From: Arthrobacter sp. TPD3018 | GTDB taxonomy: Bacteria > Pseudomonadota > Alphaproteobacteria > Sphingomonadales > Sphingomonadaceae | Reading direction: 5' to 3' | Length of the DNA: 64,000 bases | Assembly (NCBI GenBank): GCA_003075315.1 | Contig: QDFQ01000001.1 | Span: forward strand, 1,593,998-1,657,997 | Part shown: one piece after another, positions 45,203-54,324 of the stretch | Layout: the number at the start of each line of letters is the position of its first letter | Numbering within the stretch: the stretch's first letter is position 1 | Translations under genes and position numbers: made by a program | The notes under the pieces: model-generated | Database searches by the model: none | Seen by the model: the letters and a program-made list of their open reading frames with translations, nothing else | Told to the model about the DNA's origin: nothing

Positions 45203-46618
45203 TCAGTGCGGGCTGGAAGAACGCACGGACGCGCTCGACCTATCCGTCGCGCGCAACAGATCGGCGCGGCGATAGATGGTGACACCCAGTGCCTGTGCGA
45301 CCGGGCGGTAGTCTGTGACCAGCGTCGCGTGGACCATCGTATCGGATCGGCCGACGGCGATTGCCGGGGGTCTCGCGGCGAGAATCCGCGCGAGCTCGCG
45401 ACGTGGATCGACGCCGATGGCGCCCGCCTCGCTCGGCTCGACCAAATGCGGCGGGAACGGATAACGGGTCGGGAGGCAGGCGTGCGCTGCGGTGTAGAGC
45501 GCGGGCGGCGCATCGAAGACGAAGGGGCAGCCGCGATCGCGATCCTGCCCGAAGGCGGTGGCGAGCGATGCGAGCTGGCGACGGATCGTCGCGGTCTCGC
45601 CCCAATGGGGATAGCCACTCATCCCCAGGATCACCGCGCCGGTCAGCCCCACCAGCCAGCGCAGCGCCGGGCGATCGAGCGCGATACCGGCCGTGACCGC
45701 GAGGGGTACGAGCAGCGGCAGGGCGTAATGGTTGAAATAGGGCGGGACGAGCAGGCAGCCGATGATCGCGCTCGAGAGCCAGCCGGCGAGGAACCAGCGG
45801 TTCTGCCCGCGCTGCATCGCGAGACCGCGTAGCGCGAGGCCGAACGGCACCAGCAGCACGATGACGGCGCCGATCAGCCGCGTCGCGATCGGGTCGCCGG
45901 GCGTCAGGTGCCGCAGGAAGATCGACTGGACATTGGCGAACCACCAGGCGCCGCCCTGCCCCATGGCGGCATAGGCGCCTGCCGCGATCAAGGTCGGCAG
46001 CAAGGCGGCGACCGCGTAGACCGCAGCGTCCCCAGCGACGCGCGCGTAACTACGATGGCGCCGCCATGACGCCACCAGCAACGTCGCACCGAAGAACGCA
46101 CCCTCGAACACCACGGTCGGCTTGATCTGGAGCGCGACGCCGACCAGCAGCATCGCCGCGATCCCGCCGCGGCGCCGACCCGCCAGCGTCTGCCAGTTCA
46201 GCCATGCGGCAAGCACCATCGGCAGGTCGTAGAACACCGGCGACTGCCCGCCGCGCCCGCCGATCAGCGACAGCCAGACGAGATACAGGATGGCGGCGGC
46301 GAGCGCGGCTTTCGGCCCGGCAAAGGTGCGCACGAGCATCGCGATGCATCCCGCCGTCGCCACCGCCGCGGCCAGCGCGACGAGATGGTAGGCGACGATC
46401 GGGTCGATCGGCAGCGCGGCACTGACGGCGTAGATCAGGAACAGACCTATCGGCTTGCGATCCCAGATGTCGACATAGGGGATCGCGCCGTCCCACATCC
46501 GCTGGCCGACGAGCAGGTACATCTGTTCGTCGAGATCGACGAGCGGATTGCCGATATCGGGCAGCCGAAGCGCCAGCGCGACGAGCGCGAGGATCAGCCA
46601 GATGCGGCGCGAGGTCAT
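45203..46618 (-). CDS. GT39/ArnT-like multispanning glycosyltransferase, substrate unknown
   Basis: 471 residues, about 10 membrane segments. Near the N-terminus, LRLPDIGNPLVDLDEQMYLLVGQRMWDGAIPYVDIWDRKPIG has the Asp-Glu motif and WDRKP loop of GT-C glycosyltransferases that use polyprenyl-phosphate sugars. A large soluble C-terminal part (from about residue 370) is periplasmic in relatives. It might modify lipid A, a polysaccharide or protein. Start ATG at 46618; nothing regulatory was seen in the 187-bp upstream gap. Confidence 0.75.
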   Translation of the reverse strand: MTSRRIWLILALVALALRLPDIGNPLVDLDEQMYLLVGQRMWDGAIPYVDIWDRKPIGLFLIYAVSAALPIDPIVAYHLVALAAAVATAGCIAMLVRTFAGPKAALAAAILYLVWLSLIGGRGGQSPVFYDLPMVLAAWLNWQTLAGRRRGGIAAMLLVGVALQIKPTVVFEGAFFGATLLVASWRRHRSYARVAGDAAVYAVAALLPTLIAAGAYAAMGQGGAWWFANVQSIFLRHLTPGDPIATRLIGAVIVLLVPFGLALRGLAMQRGQNRWFLAGWLSSAIIGCLLVPPYFNHYALPLLVPLAVTAGIALDRPALRWLVGLTGAVILGMSGYPHWGETATIRRQLASLATAFGQDRDRGCPFVFDAPPALYTAAHACLPTRYPFPPHLVEPSEAGAIGVDPRRELARILAARPPAIAVGRSDTMVHATLVTDYRPVAQALGVTIYRRADLLRATDRSSASVRSSSPH

Positions 46619-46805
46619 GATAGTCCCGATGCGCCCGTCATGGTTAGCGGGCGCCTAACGGAGGTGGGGGCGATGCGTTTCGCCACGGCTGTTTCTGTTG
46701 TCTTGGCCGTGGGCCGGAGGCCCGCTTCGTTATTCACCGCGGTCGGCGTAAAAGCGGGACGCCGTCAGGTCTGGGGTGACGGAGGTAGGTTAGGCGTACG
46801 CCCCC

Positions 46806-47885
46806 TCAGAACAGCTCGCCCTGCGGACCGGCCGGCGGGCGGAACAGGTCGGTGCGGAGGGTCACGCCGCGGTTGGCGAGGCCGTGCTTGCGGCAGGCGA
46901 TGGCGAACCGGGTGCGCATCAGCTCGGCCCACGGTCCCGCCCCCTGCATGCGCGTGAAAAAACCGGGATCGTTGTCGCGGCCGCCGCGCAAGCTCTGGAT
47001 CGTCGCCATCACTTTGCCGGCACGATCGGGGAAGTGGGTGTCGAGCCAGGCGCGGAACAGCGGCGCGACCTCGTGCGGCAAGCGGACGGGGATGAAGAAA
47101 CAAGCGCGCGCCCCCGCCCCTGCCGCACGCTCGACCAGATGTTCGATCTCGTGATCGGTGATCGCCGGGATCACGGGCGCGATAGAGACATAGACCGGCA
47201 CGCCCGCATCGGCGAGCGCCCGCACCGCCTTCAGCCGCCGTTCGGGATGCGGCGCGCGGGGTTCGATCGTCATGGCGATGCGCGGATCGAGCGAGGTGAT
47301 CGACAGCGCGACCGCCGCCAGTCCCTCGGCGGCCATCGGCGCCAGCAGGTCGATATCGCGGACGACGCGGTCCGATTTGGTGGTGATGGTCAGCGGATGC
47401 CGCGTCTCGTGCAGCACCTCCAGCACACTGCGAGTGATTCGCCAATCGCTCTCGATCGGCTGGTAGGGATCGGTGTTCGTGCCCAGCGCGATCGGCGCGA
47501 CGGCATAGCCGGGCTTGCCCAGTTCGGCGCGAAGCAGCTCCGCCGCCTGTGGCTTGGCGAACAGCCGGCTTTCGAAATCGAGGCCGGGCGACAAATCGTG
47601 AAAGGCATGTGTCGGCCGGGCAAAGCAATAGATGCAGCCATGTTCGCAGCCGCGATAGGGGTTGATCGAGCGGTCGAAGCCTACGTCGGGCGAGGCGTTG
47701 CGGCTGATGATCGTGCGGGGCTGTTCGATCGTGACGCTGGTCCGCAATGGAGGCGATTCGCCGTCGATATCGCCTCGCGCGTCGAGCCAGTCGCCGTCCG
47801 CCTCCACCTGTGGCAGGTTGAAGCGGCGGCTTTCGCTGTTCAGCGTCGCGCCGCGGACAGCGCGTCGGGGCATGGGACCGACCAT
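46806..47885 (-). CDS. PA0069 family radical SAM protein
   Basis: 359 residues. Cys80, Cys84 and Cys87 in NPYRGCEHGCIYCFARP form the radical SAM [4Fe-4S] motif, followed by IALGTNTDPYQPIE and VSIAPVIPAITDHEIE, as in the PA0069/SplB-like family. The reaction is not known. The ATG at 47885 is preferred to a TTG two codons earlier, though no strong ribosome site is visible; ATG 47873 is another option. Divergent from the VOC gene. Confidence 0.9.
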   Translation of the reverse strand: MVGPMPRRAVRGATLNSESRRFNLPQVEADGDWLDARGDIDGESPPLRTSVTIEQPRTIISRNASPDVGFDRSINPYRGCEHGCIYCFARPTHAFHDLSPGLDFESRLFAKPQAAELLRAELGKPGYAVAPIALGTNTDPYQPIESDWRITRSVLEVLHETRHPLTITTKSDRVVRDIDLLAPMAAEGLAAVALSITSLDPRIAMTIEPRAPHPERRLKAVRALADAGVPVYVSIAPVIPAITDHEIEHLVERAAGAGARACFFIPVRLPHEVAPLFRAWLDTHFPDRAGKVMATIQSLRGGRDNDPGFFTRMQGAGPWAELMRTRFAIACRKHGLANRGVTLRTDLFRPPAGPQGELF

Positions 47886-47940
47886 TGCCAAAGGCTAGGC
47901 GCGCGCGTAGAACGTATCAAGAACGAAATGGGAGGATACG

Positions 47941-48273
47941 ATGGCCCGACTAAACTATCTCGAGCTGCCTGTGAGGGATCGCGCGCGGGCCAAGGCATTC
48001 TATTCCGATGCCTTCGGCTGGACGTTCACCGATCACGGCCCGGACTATGCCGCGACGACAAGCGGCGACACCGATGTCGGACTGGACGCAGCGCCGGATC
48101 GCGTCGCGGCGCCGCTGCCGGTGATCGAGGTGGACGATCTAGAGGCAGCCCTCGCCGCAGTCGAGGCGGCGGGCGGGCGCGTGACCGTGCCGATCTTCGC
48201 CTTTCCGGGCGGCCGGCGCTTTCACGTCGCCGATCCGGACGGGCATGTGCTGGCGGTGATGCAGCCGGCGTGA
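47941..48273 (+). CDS. VOC (glyoxalase/bleomycin resistance) family protein
   Basis: 110 residues. RLNYLELPVRDRARAKAFYSDAFGWTFTDHG and FHVADPDGHVLAVMQPA are the two halves of a VOC domain. The metal ligands of glyoxalases are not obvious, and the substrate is unknown. GGGAGGA lies at a good distance before the ATG. Ends 22 bp from the convergent def gene. Confidence 0.9.
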   Translation: MARLNYLELPVRDRARAKAFYSDAFGWTFTDHGPDYAATTSGDTDVGLDAAPDRVAAPLPVIEVDDLEAALAAVEAAGGRVTVPIFAFPGGRRFHVADPDGHVLAVMQPA

Positions 48274-48295
48274 CGCTCGCGCCGGCTGGTTTCGA

Positions 48296-48814
48296 TCAGC
48301 GGCGCGCCTTCGCCAGCTTCTTGAGCACCATGTCGCGCTTCAAGCGGCTGATATGGTCGATGAAGAGCACGCCGTTGAGATGGTCGATCTCATGCTGCAT
48401 GCAGGTGGCGAGCAGGCCGGTCAGCTCTTCCTCATGGGCGGCGCCGGTTTCGTCCTGCCAGCGGACGCGGCACGATGCGGGCCGCTGGACGTCGGCGTAT
48501 TGTTCGGGGATCGACAGGCAGCCTTCGTTATAGGTGCTCGTCTCGTCGCTGACCGACAGGACTTCGGGGTTGATATAGGCCTTCGGCGCCTTGATCGGCT
48601 TGTCGTCCTCATCCTTCTCCTCCTGCAGGTCGATGACGAGAATGCGCTGGTCGACGCCGACCTGGATCGCGGCGAGGCCGATGCCGTGCGCATCGTACAT
48701 CGTGTCGATCATGTCCTGCACGAAGGTGCGCGTGTCATCGGTGATTGATTCGACGGGCTTGGAGATCAGGCGCAGGCGCGGATCGGGGATTTCGACGATG
48801 GGAAGAACTGCCAT
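48296..48814 (-). CDS. def: Peptide deformylase
   Basis: 172 residues. It removes the N-formyl group from nascent proteins. The three metal/catalytic motifs are intact: GIGLAAIQ (44-51), EGCLSIP (97-103) and HEIDH (141-145), with Cys99, His141 and His145 as Fe/Zn ligands and Glu142 as catalyst. An insert [13 protein letters not shown] between motifs 1 and 2 is a common alphaproteobacterial feature. Confidence 0.97.
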   Translation of the reverse strand: MAVLPIVEIPDPRLRLISKPVESITDDTRTFVQDMIDTMYDAHGIGLAAIQVGVDQRILVIDLQEEKDEDDKPIKAPKAYINPEVLSVSDETSTYNEGCLSIPEQYADVQRPASCRVRWQDETGAAHEEELTGLLATCMQHEIDHLNGVLFIDHISRLKRDMVLKKLAKARR

Positions 48815-48867
48815 CGGGTCGAGCTAAGTCGCGGTGCGTTTGGCGTCAAGATTGGGGTGACCAGCGA

Positions 48868-49464
48868 TCAGGCGACCGGCCGTCTTGCGCGCAGCGCCTG
48901 CGCCAGCGTGCCCTCGTCGAGATAGTCGAGTTCGCCGCCGACTGGCAGGCCGTGCGCAAGTTGCGTGACGCGGACAGGGAAGCGCTCGATTCGGTCGGCG
49001 AGATAATGGGCGGTGGTCTGGCCCTCCAGCGTCGCGTTCATCGCGAGAACGACCTCGTCGATGCCGCCCGCCTCGATCCTAGCGACGAGCGCATCGATGG
49101 CGAGGTCTTCGGGGCGGACGCCCTCGAGCGCCGAGAGCCGGCCGCCGAGCACGTGAAAGCGGCCGGGGAACAGGCGCGAACGTTCGAGCGCCCAAAGGTC
49201 GGCCACCTCTTCGACGACGCACAGCGACCGCTGATCGCGGCGCGGATCGGCACAGATCGCGCAGGGGTTGGCGGTATCGACATTGCCGCAGATGCCGCAC
49301 GTCTCCAGCCGCTCGTCCACCGCCTCCAGCGCGGCGCGCAACGGGCCGAGCGCGGCCTCGCGTTTCTTCAGCAGGTGCAGCACCGCGCGACGGGCGGATC
49401 GGGGGCCGAGGCCGGGAAGGCGCGCGAGCGCCTGGGTCAGCGCCTCGATTTCGGGGGATGCCAT
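48868..49464 (-). CDS. recR: Recombination protein RecR
   Basis: 198 residues from ATG 49464 ([26 protein letters not shown], with the helix-hairpin-helix). The zinc finger has Cys56, Cys59, Cys68 and Cys71, and the Toprim domain follows ([14 protein letters not shown]). RecR with RecO loads RecA at gaps. A longer frame upstream runs into fmt and is discarded. Divergent from fmt across 52 bp. Confidence 0.96.
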   Translation of the reverse strand: MASPEIEALTQALARLPGLGPRSARRAVLHLLKKREAALGPLRAALEAVDERLETCGICGNVDTANPCAICADPRRDQRSLCVVEEVADLWALERSRLFPGRFHVLGGRLSALEGVRPEDLAIDALVARIEAGGIDEVVLAMNATLEGQTTAHYLADRIERFPVRVTQLAHGLPVGGELDYLDEGTLAQALRARRPVA

Positions 49465-49516
49465 GGGGAACAGATAGGGGGTTGCGCCCTGCCCCGCCAG
49501 CGCGTTGAAGGCCCCC

Positions 49517-50431
49517 ATGCGGATCATCTTCATGGGAACCCCGGCCTTCGCGCGCGAGGTGCTGGATGCGGTGCTGGCGGCGCCGGGGCATCAGGTCGTC
49601 GCAGTCTATACGCAACCGGCGCGTCCCGGCGGTCGGCGCGGGCGGGAGTTGGTCAAGTCGCCGGTCCAGCAGCGCGCCGAGATGGCGGGCATACCGGTCT
49701 ACGATCCGGTGAGCCTGAAAGGTGCCGAGGCGCAGGCGGCGTTCGCGGCGCTGGACGCGGACGTGGCGGTGGTGGCGGCTTATGGGCTGCTATTACCGCA
49801 GGCGATCCTCGATGCGCCAAGGCATGGCTGCCTCAACGTCCATGGTTCGCTGTTGCCGCGCTGGCGCGGGGCAGCACCGGTGCAGCGCGCGATCCTGGCC
49901 GGCGACACCGAAACCGGGGTCGGGATCATGCAGATGGAGGTGGGCCTCGATACTGGCCCCGTACGACTCGAGGGGCGCATCGCGATCGAGCGGCAGACGG
50001 CGGGCGAACTGACCGATGCGCTGGCGGCGCTGGGCGGGCGGCTGATGGTAGAGGTGCTGGACGATCTGGATGGACATCCATCGGTGCCGCAGCCGGAGGA
50101 CGGCGTCACCTATGCGCGCAAGATCGACAAGGCGGAGGCGCGGATCGATTTCACCCAGAGCGCGGTCGAGGTCGAGCGGCTGATCCGCGCGATGAACCCG
50201 GCGCCGGGCGCTTGGGTGGAGATTGCGGGCGAGCGGGTGAAGCTGCTCAGCGCCGACGTGCTGCCCTTCTCCTTCCCCGGCGGCGAGGGGACGACCGTGG
50301 ATGCGGCGCTGACGATCGCGTGTGGCGACGGCGCGATCCGCCCGACGCTGGTGCAGCGCGCCGGGCGCGGCGTGACGAGCGCGGAGGAGATGCTGCGCGG
50401 CTTCCCGGTGCGATCGGGGACGCAGCTTTGA
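49517..50431 (+). CDS. fmt: Methionyl-tRNA formyltransferase
   Basis: 304 residues. [18 protein letters not shown], the formyl-THF-binding and catalytic [20 protein letters not shown] with the conserved His/Asn, and the C-terminal tRNA-binding barrel domain are present. It formylates initiator Met-tRNA. The ATG at 49517 follows AAGG at 5 bp and gives the standard start; one four codons earlier lacks support. It pairs functionally with def, which lies across recR. Confidence 0.97.
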   Translation: MRIIFMGTPAFAREVLDAVLAAPGHQVVAVYTQPARPGGRRGRELVKSPVQQRAEMAGIPVYDPVSLKGAEAQAAFAALDADVAVVAAYGLLLPQAILDAPRHGCLNVHGSLLPRWRGAAPVQRAILAGDTETGVGIMQMEVGLDTGPVRLEGRIAIERQTAGELTDALAALGGRLMVEVLDDLDGHPSVPQPEDGVTYARKIDKAEARIDFTQSAVEVERLIRAMNPAPGAWVEIAGERVKLLSADVLPFSFPGGEGTTVDAALTIACGDGAIRPTLVQRAGRGVTSAEEMLRGFPVRSGTQL

Positions 50432-51165
50432 CGCGGTTCGCGCTGACGATCGAATATGACGGGCGGCCGTTCATGGGCTGGCAGCGGCAGAAGCATGGGC
50501 CGAGCGTGCAACAGGCGCTGGAAGACGCGGTGTTCGCCGTCACCGGCGAGACGACCGCGGTACATGCCGCGGGGCGGACCGATGCGGGCGTACATGGGCT
50601 GGGCATGCGCGCGCATGTCGATATCGCCAAGACGATCGCGCCGTTCCGGTTGATGGAGGCGCTCAACGCGCGGGTGCGGCCGGCACCGGTCGCGGTGCTC
50701 GACTGCGTCGAGGTGGCGGACGACTGGCACGCGCGCTTTTCGTGCGTCGGGCGGGCGTATGAATATCGCATCGTCAACCGGCGCGCGCCGCTGACGTGGG
50801 AGGCGGGGCTGGCGTGGCAGGTGCCGCAGATGCTGGACGCCGAGGCGATGGCAGCGGCGGCGGCCATGCTCGTCGGGCGGCATGACTTCACGACGTTTCG
50901 GTCAGCGCATTGCCAGGCAGACAGTCCGGTGCGGACGCTGGACGTACTGGACGTGACGCGCGACGGCGAACGGATCGCGGTGCGGGCGGCGGCGCGGTCG
51001 TTTCTGCACCATCAGGTGCGATCGATGGTCGGTTGCCTGGCGCTGGTCGGCATGGGGCGGTGGTCGGTGGCGGATGTGGCCGACGCGCTTGCGGCGAAGG
51101 ATCGTGCGCGGCTGGGGCTCAATGCGCCGCCCGACGGGTTGTTCTTCATGACGGCGGTGTATTGA
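50428..51165 (+). CDS. truA: tRNA pseudouridine(38-40) synthase
   Basis: 245 residues from a TTG start that overlaps the fmt stop (TTGA). The product starts (L)[20 protein letters not shown], the normal TruA N-terminus. Catalytic Asp52 is in GRTDAGVHG, and the C-terminal [13 protein letters not shown] and [11 protein letters not shown] are conserved. It isomerises uridines in the anticodon stem. The overlap with a rare start codon suggests coupling to fmt. Confidence 0.96.
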   Translation: MTRFALTIEYDGRPFMGWQRQKHGPSVQQALEDAVFAVTGETTAVHAAGRTDAGVHGLGMRAHVDIAKTIAPFRLMEALNARVRPAPVAVLDCVEVADDWHARFSCVGRAYEYRIVNRRAPLTWEAGLAWQVPQMLDAEAMAAAAAMLVGRHDFTTFRSAHCQADSPVRTLDVLDVTRDGERIAVRAAARSFLHHQVRSMVGCLALVGMGRWSVADVADALAAKDRARLGLNAPPDGLFFMTAVY

Positions 51166-51189
51166 CGCACGGGCGCCACAGGACCGACC

Positions 51190-51270
51190 GTCATCCCAGC
51201 GCAGGCTGGGATCTGCTGGTGAGAAAGCGGGACAGGAGCCGAGGTAGACCTCAGCCTTCGCTGGGGTGAC
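51190..51270. repeat. Palindromic repeat, GTCATCCCAGC type
   Basis: Outer arms GTCATCCCAGCGCAGGCTGGG and CAGCCTTCGCTGGGGTGAC between the convergent truA and methyltransferase genes; related to family 1 by its ends and by the internal GCGGGA. Confidence 0.8.
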
Positions 51271-51311
51271 GTGGTCCGGGTTGATGGGTCGCCCCCCGTC
51301 CCTCGCGCTCG

Positions 51312-52517
51312 CTACCGCACGAATCGCGCGGCGAGTTCGACGTGGGTGGACCAGCGGAACTGGCCGACGGGCTGAATCCAGTCGATCCGCCAGCCGCCCT
51401 CGACCAACATCTTCGCATCACGGGCGAAGCTGCTGGGATTGCACGAGACATAGCCGATGACCTTGGTCTGGGAGGCGGCGAGCGCCTCTGCCTGATCGCG
51501 AGCACCGGCGCGCGGCGGATCGATAACGATCGCGTCGAAACGACCGAGCTCGGCGACGGTAAGCGGGCGGCGGAACAGGTCGCGATGTTCGATAAAGATC
51601 GGGCGGCCGCCATGCGCTGCGCCGGCCTTCAGCGCCATGATCGCATCGCGCGCGCCCTCGGCAGCGTACACGCGTGCCGGCAGGGCGAGCGCGAAGGTGC
51701 CGAGGCCAGCGAACAGGTCGGCGATCGTGCCCGCCCCCGCGGTCGCCTCGCGCATCGCAGCGACGAGCGCATCCTCGCCTTCCTGCGTTGCCTGCAGGAA
51801 GGACGCGGGCGGCAGCGGCACGGGGTGCCCGCCAAGCGTGATGGTCACCGGCTGCGGCTCCCAGCGCGTTTCGAACCCGTCGCCGCTGTCGAGCGTGAAG
51901 CGGGCGATGCCGTGCCGCTCGCAAAAGGCGGTGATCGTCTCCGCAGGGGCAAGACCGTCTGCCGACAGGTTGGTCACGAGGATGTCGGGCCCCTGATCGG
52001 ACAGCGTCAGGTGGACGTCGCCCCGGCGCTTAAAACCGAGCTTCTGAAGCAAGGCGCGGAGCGGCGCGACCACCGCGAACAGCTGCGGCGCGAGGATGTG
52101 GCATTCGCGCACATCGACGATGGCGTGGCTTTTCTCGGCAGAAAAGCCCAGGAGGATGCGGCCGCCCTTGCTTTCGACGTGCAGCGTCGCGCGGCGGCGG
52201 GTTTGCGGCGGTGAGACGAGCGGCGCGCGCAACGGCGCAGTCAGTCCCTGTGCCTCCAGTGCGCTGGCGACGCGATCGGTGACAAAGGCGGCGTAGGACT
52301 CGTCGTCGAGATGCTGGAGCTGGCAGCCGCCGCATTCGGGGAAATGGCGGCACGGCGGCGTTTGGTGATGTGAGCCGTAGGTCAGCGTGCCGTCGGGGCC
52401 GAGCAGATCGCCGGGCGCCGCAAAGGCGGCATGGCGACCGTTGGCGGTGACGCCATCGCCACGAGCGGCGACGCGGACAATCGTATCGGGGGGCAGAATC
52501 GTATCGGGATCGGTCAT
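51312..52517 (-). CDS. TrmA/RlmD-like class I SAM-dependent RNA methyltransferase
   Basis: 401 residues. Iron-sulphur cysteines Cys56, Cys62, Cys65 and Cys139 are placed as in RlmD-type uridine-C5 methyltransferases. The SAM domain includes TIADLFAGLGTFAL and FDAIVIDPPRAGARDQ, and the catalytic Cys is in SCNPSSFARD near residue 355. It should methylate a uridine in rRNA or tRNA; the target is not determined. Its ATG overlaps the nnrDE stop by 4 bp (ATGA), linking it to the operon nnrDE-RNA methyltransferase. Confidence 0.93.
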   Translation of the reverse strand: MTDPDTILPPDTIVRVAARGDGVTANGRHAAFAAPGDLLGPDGTLTYGSHHQTPPCRHFPECGGCQLQHLDDESYAAFVTDRVASALEAQGLTAPLRAPLVSPPQTRRRATLHVESKGGRILLGFSAEKSHAIVDVRECHILAPQLFAVVAPLRALLQKLGFKRRGDVHLTLSDQGPDILVTNLSADGLAPAETITAFCERHGIARFTLDSGDGFETRWEPQPVTITLGGHPVPLPPASFLQATQEGEDALVAAMREATAGAGTIADLFAGLGTFALALPARVYAAEGARDAIMALKAGAAHGGRPIFIEHRDLFRRPLTVAELGRFDAIVIDPPRAGARDQAEALAASQTKVIGYVSCNPSSFARDAKMLVEGGWRIDWIQPVGQFRWSTHVELAARFVR

Positions 52518-53905
52518 GCACTCGCCCTGACGGGCGTCAGCGCATTTGCCAAGTCGTCGGCGATGAAGCTGGCCCCGAGCCGGCGGGCCGCCTGGGCGTG
52601 AAGCCAGACGCCGGCACTCGCTGCCGCGAGCGGATTAGTGCCGGCATGGGCAAGCTGCGCCGCGATCGCGCCGGCGAGCACGTCGCCGGTGCCGGCGGTC
52701 GACAGCCAAGGGTTGCCGCGTGGATGAACGATCGTGCGGGCGGGCGCGACGATGATGGTCGTCGGGCCCTTCAGGACGACGACGGCACCGGTGCGCTTCG
52801 CCGCTGCGCGGGCGCGATCGAGCAGCGAGCCGGCGCCATCGCCGAACAGCGCTTTGAACTCGCCGGCATGCGGGGTCAGAATGACGGGGTGGCGCCGACT
52901 AGCGAGCGTGTCCGGATCGAGCAGGTGCAGCGCATCCCCGTCGATGACCAGCGCGTGATCGTCGGCGGCGATCAGCCGTTGAAGGCGCTGCCGTGCGTCG
53001 TCGTCCCGGCCCAGCCCCGGACCGATCAGAATGGCACCGATCCGCGGATCCTTCAGCACTTCGGTATCATAGGGGCGGTGAACCAGGGCGTCGGGTCCGC
53101 CGCGACCGCTGTCGCCATAGAGCGCGACATAACCCGCGCCGCTGCGCAGGGCGGCAATCCCGGCCAGCCGCGCGGCGCCTTCCATCGCGCCGACGACTAC
53201 GGCGACCATGCCGCGCGTATATTTGTGCGATGCGGGTCCGGGCTGCGGCAGATGTGGTGCCGTTGCGACGACGCAGTCGATGGGTCGCTCGCCGAGACCC
53301 AGGCCGACCAGGCGGACCGTGCCGCAGGCGCTGGCGGCCGGTTCGAGGACATGTGCCGGCTTGAGGGCGCCGAGCGCAAGGGTGAGCGTCGCGGGATGCG
53401 CCGCGACCCAATCGGGTACGGCGCCGGTGTCGGCATCGACGCCGCTGGGCAGATCGGCGGCAATCACGACCTGCGCTGCATGGGCGAGGCGGGCGAGCGA
53501 TACGTCGGTGGCGGCGGGCAGCGGTCGCGACAGCCCCGTGCCGAACATGCAGTCGATCAGGACCGGCGCAGGCCGTGCCGTGCTCAGCGGCTCGACGTCG
53601 CCTTGCCAGTGCCGGACCGCGGCGCGGGCGGCCGGTGTGCGAGGGTCCTCGTCCGCAGCGACTCGTACGGTCAGGTCGAGGCGATGCAGCACCGAGGCGG
53701 CGACATAGCCATCACCACCGTTATTGCCGGGCCCGCAGACGACGAGCACGTCGGCGCCTGCGGTCAGTCGGCGCACGGCAGCGGCTATGCCCTCGCCCGC
53801 GCGTTGCATCAGCGTCTCGACGGACGTGCCCGACGCGACGGCGGCGTCTTCCGCGGCGCGCATCTGTGCTGCGGTCAGGATCGGCTGGCCTTCGGGAGGG
53901 ATCAT
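52514..53905 (-). CDS. nnrDE: Bifunctional NAD(P)H-hydrate epimerase / ADP-dependent dehydratase
   Basis: 463 residues. The N-terminal YjeF-type epimerase domain (AAEDAAVASGTSVETLMQRAG, VCGPGNNGGDGYVAA) is fused to a C-terminal ribokinase-like dehydratase domain (AILIGPGLGR, ILTPHAGEF, GTGDVLAGAIAAQL). It repairs hydrated NAD(P)H. The ATG at 53905 overlaps the preceding lipoprotein's stop (ATGA), and its own stop overlaps the methyltransferase start the same way. Confidence 0.95.
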   Translation of the reverse strand: MIPPEGQPILTAAQMRAAEDAAVASGTSVETLMQRAGEGIAAAVRRLTAGADVLVVCGPGNNGGDGYVAASVLHRLDLTVRVAADEDPRTPAARAAVRHWQGDVEPLSTARPAPVLIDCMFGTGLSRPLPAATDVSLARLAHAAQVVIAADLPSGVDADTGAVPDWVAAHPATLTLALGALKPAHVLEPAASACGTVRLVGLGLGERPIDCVVATAPHLPQPGPASHKYTRGMVAVVVGAMEGAARLAGIAALRSGAGYVALYGDSGRGGPDALVHRPYDTEVLKDPRIGAILIGPGLGRDDDARQRLQRLIAADDHALVIDGDALHLLDPDTLASRRHPVILTPHAGEFKALFGDGAGSLLDRARAAAKRTGAVVVLKGPTTIIVAPARTIVHPRGNPWLSTAGTGDVLAGAIAAQLAHAGTNPLAAASAGVWLHAQAARRLGASFIADDLANALTPVRASA

Positions 53906-54324
53906 TGTATCGACGCGATCGTCGCAGGCAGGCGGTAGCGATCGCTGCCGATCGCCACCTCGATCGATTGTGGATCGATGATCGAGACGCGCGCCGCCTC
54001 CGCCCCGTCGGCCGCGATGACACCGTGGCCATCCTGCGTGACGAGCAAGCGGTGAAAACCGCCGTCGTCGTGGCGAACGGTAAGGATCAGCCCGCGATCC
54101 CCCTGCGTGCGTTCCACCGCACAGGTCCGCTGGAACGCATCGTTGCCGTGGGCACAGAGGATCAGGTCTGCGTCGTCGGCAGTGCAACGCTGAACACTTT
54201 GCGCGTTGGTCAGCGCCTGGGTATTCGCCGTGTTGGCACCACGATCACCGCAGGCGGCGAGCAAAAGCAGTGCCGTTCCCGCCACCACCCTGCCCGCCGC
54301 CAGCGGGCGATCAGATGTCCGCAT
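53902..54324 (-). CDS. Predicted lipoprotein, unknown function
   Basis: 140 residues from the ATG giving [29 protein letters not shown], with lipobox LAAC. The rest is a small globular domain with conserved-looking [26 protein letters not shown] (three Cys) and [17 protein letters not shown]. The family is not recognised. It overlaps the ilvD 3' end by 14 bp and is coupled to nnrDE, so it probably belongs to an ilvD-lipoprotein-nnrDE-methyltransferase transcript. Confidence 0.75.
   Translation of the reverse strand: MRTSDRPLAAGRVVAGTALLLLAACGDRGANTANTQALTNAQSVQRCTADDADLILCAHGNDAFQRTCAVERTQGDRGLILTVRHDDGGFHRLLVTQDGHGVIAADGAEAARVSIIDPQSIEVAIGSDRYRLPATIASIQ

Noticed and set aside
46750..46800. 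Degenerate family-1 repeat upstream of the GT39-like gene
   Set aside because: Only fragments (AAGCGGGAC, GGGGTGACGGAG) remain; arms do not pair well enough to annotate.
48745..50427. Plus-strand frame joining recR/fmt territory to truA as one 806-residue protein
   Set aside because: The upstream part is a shadow of recR (minus strand) and of fmt in another frame; only the truA part has family motifs.
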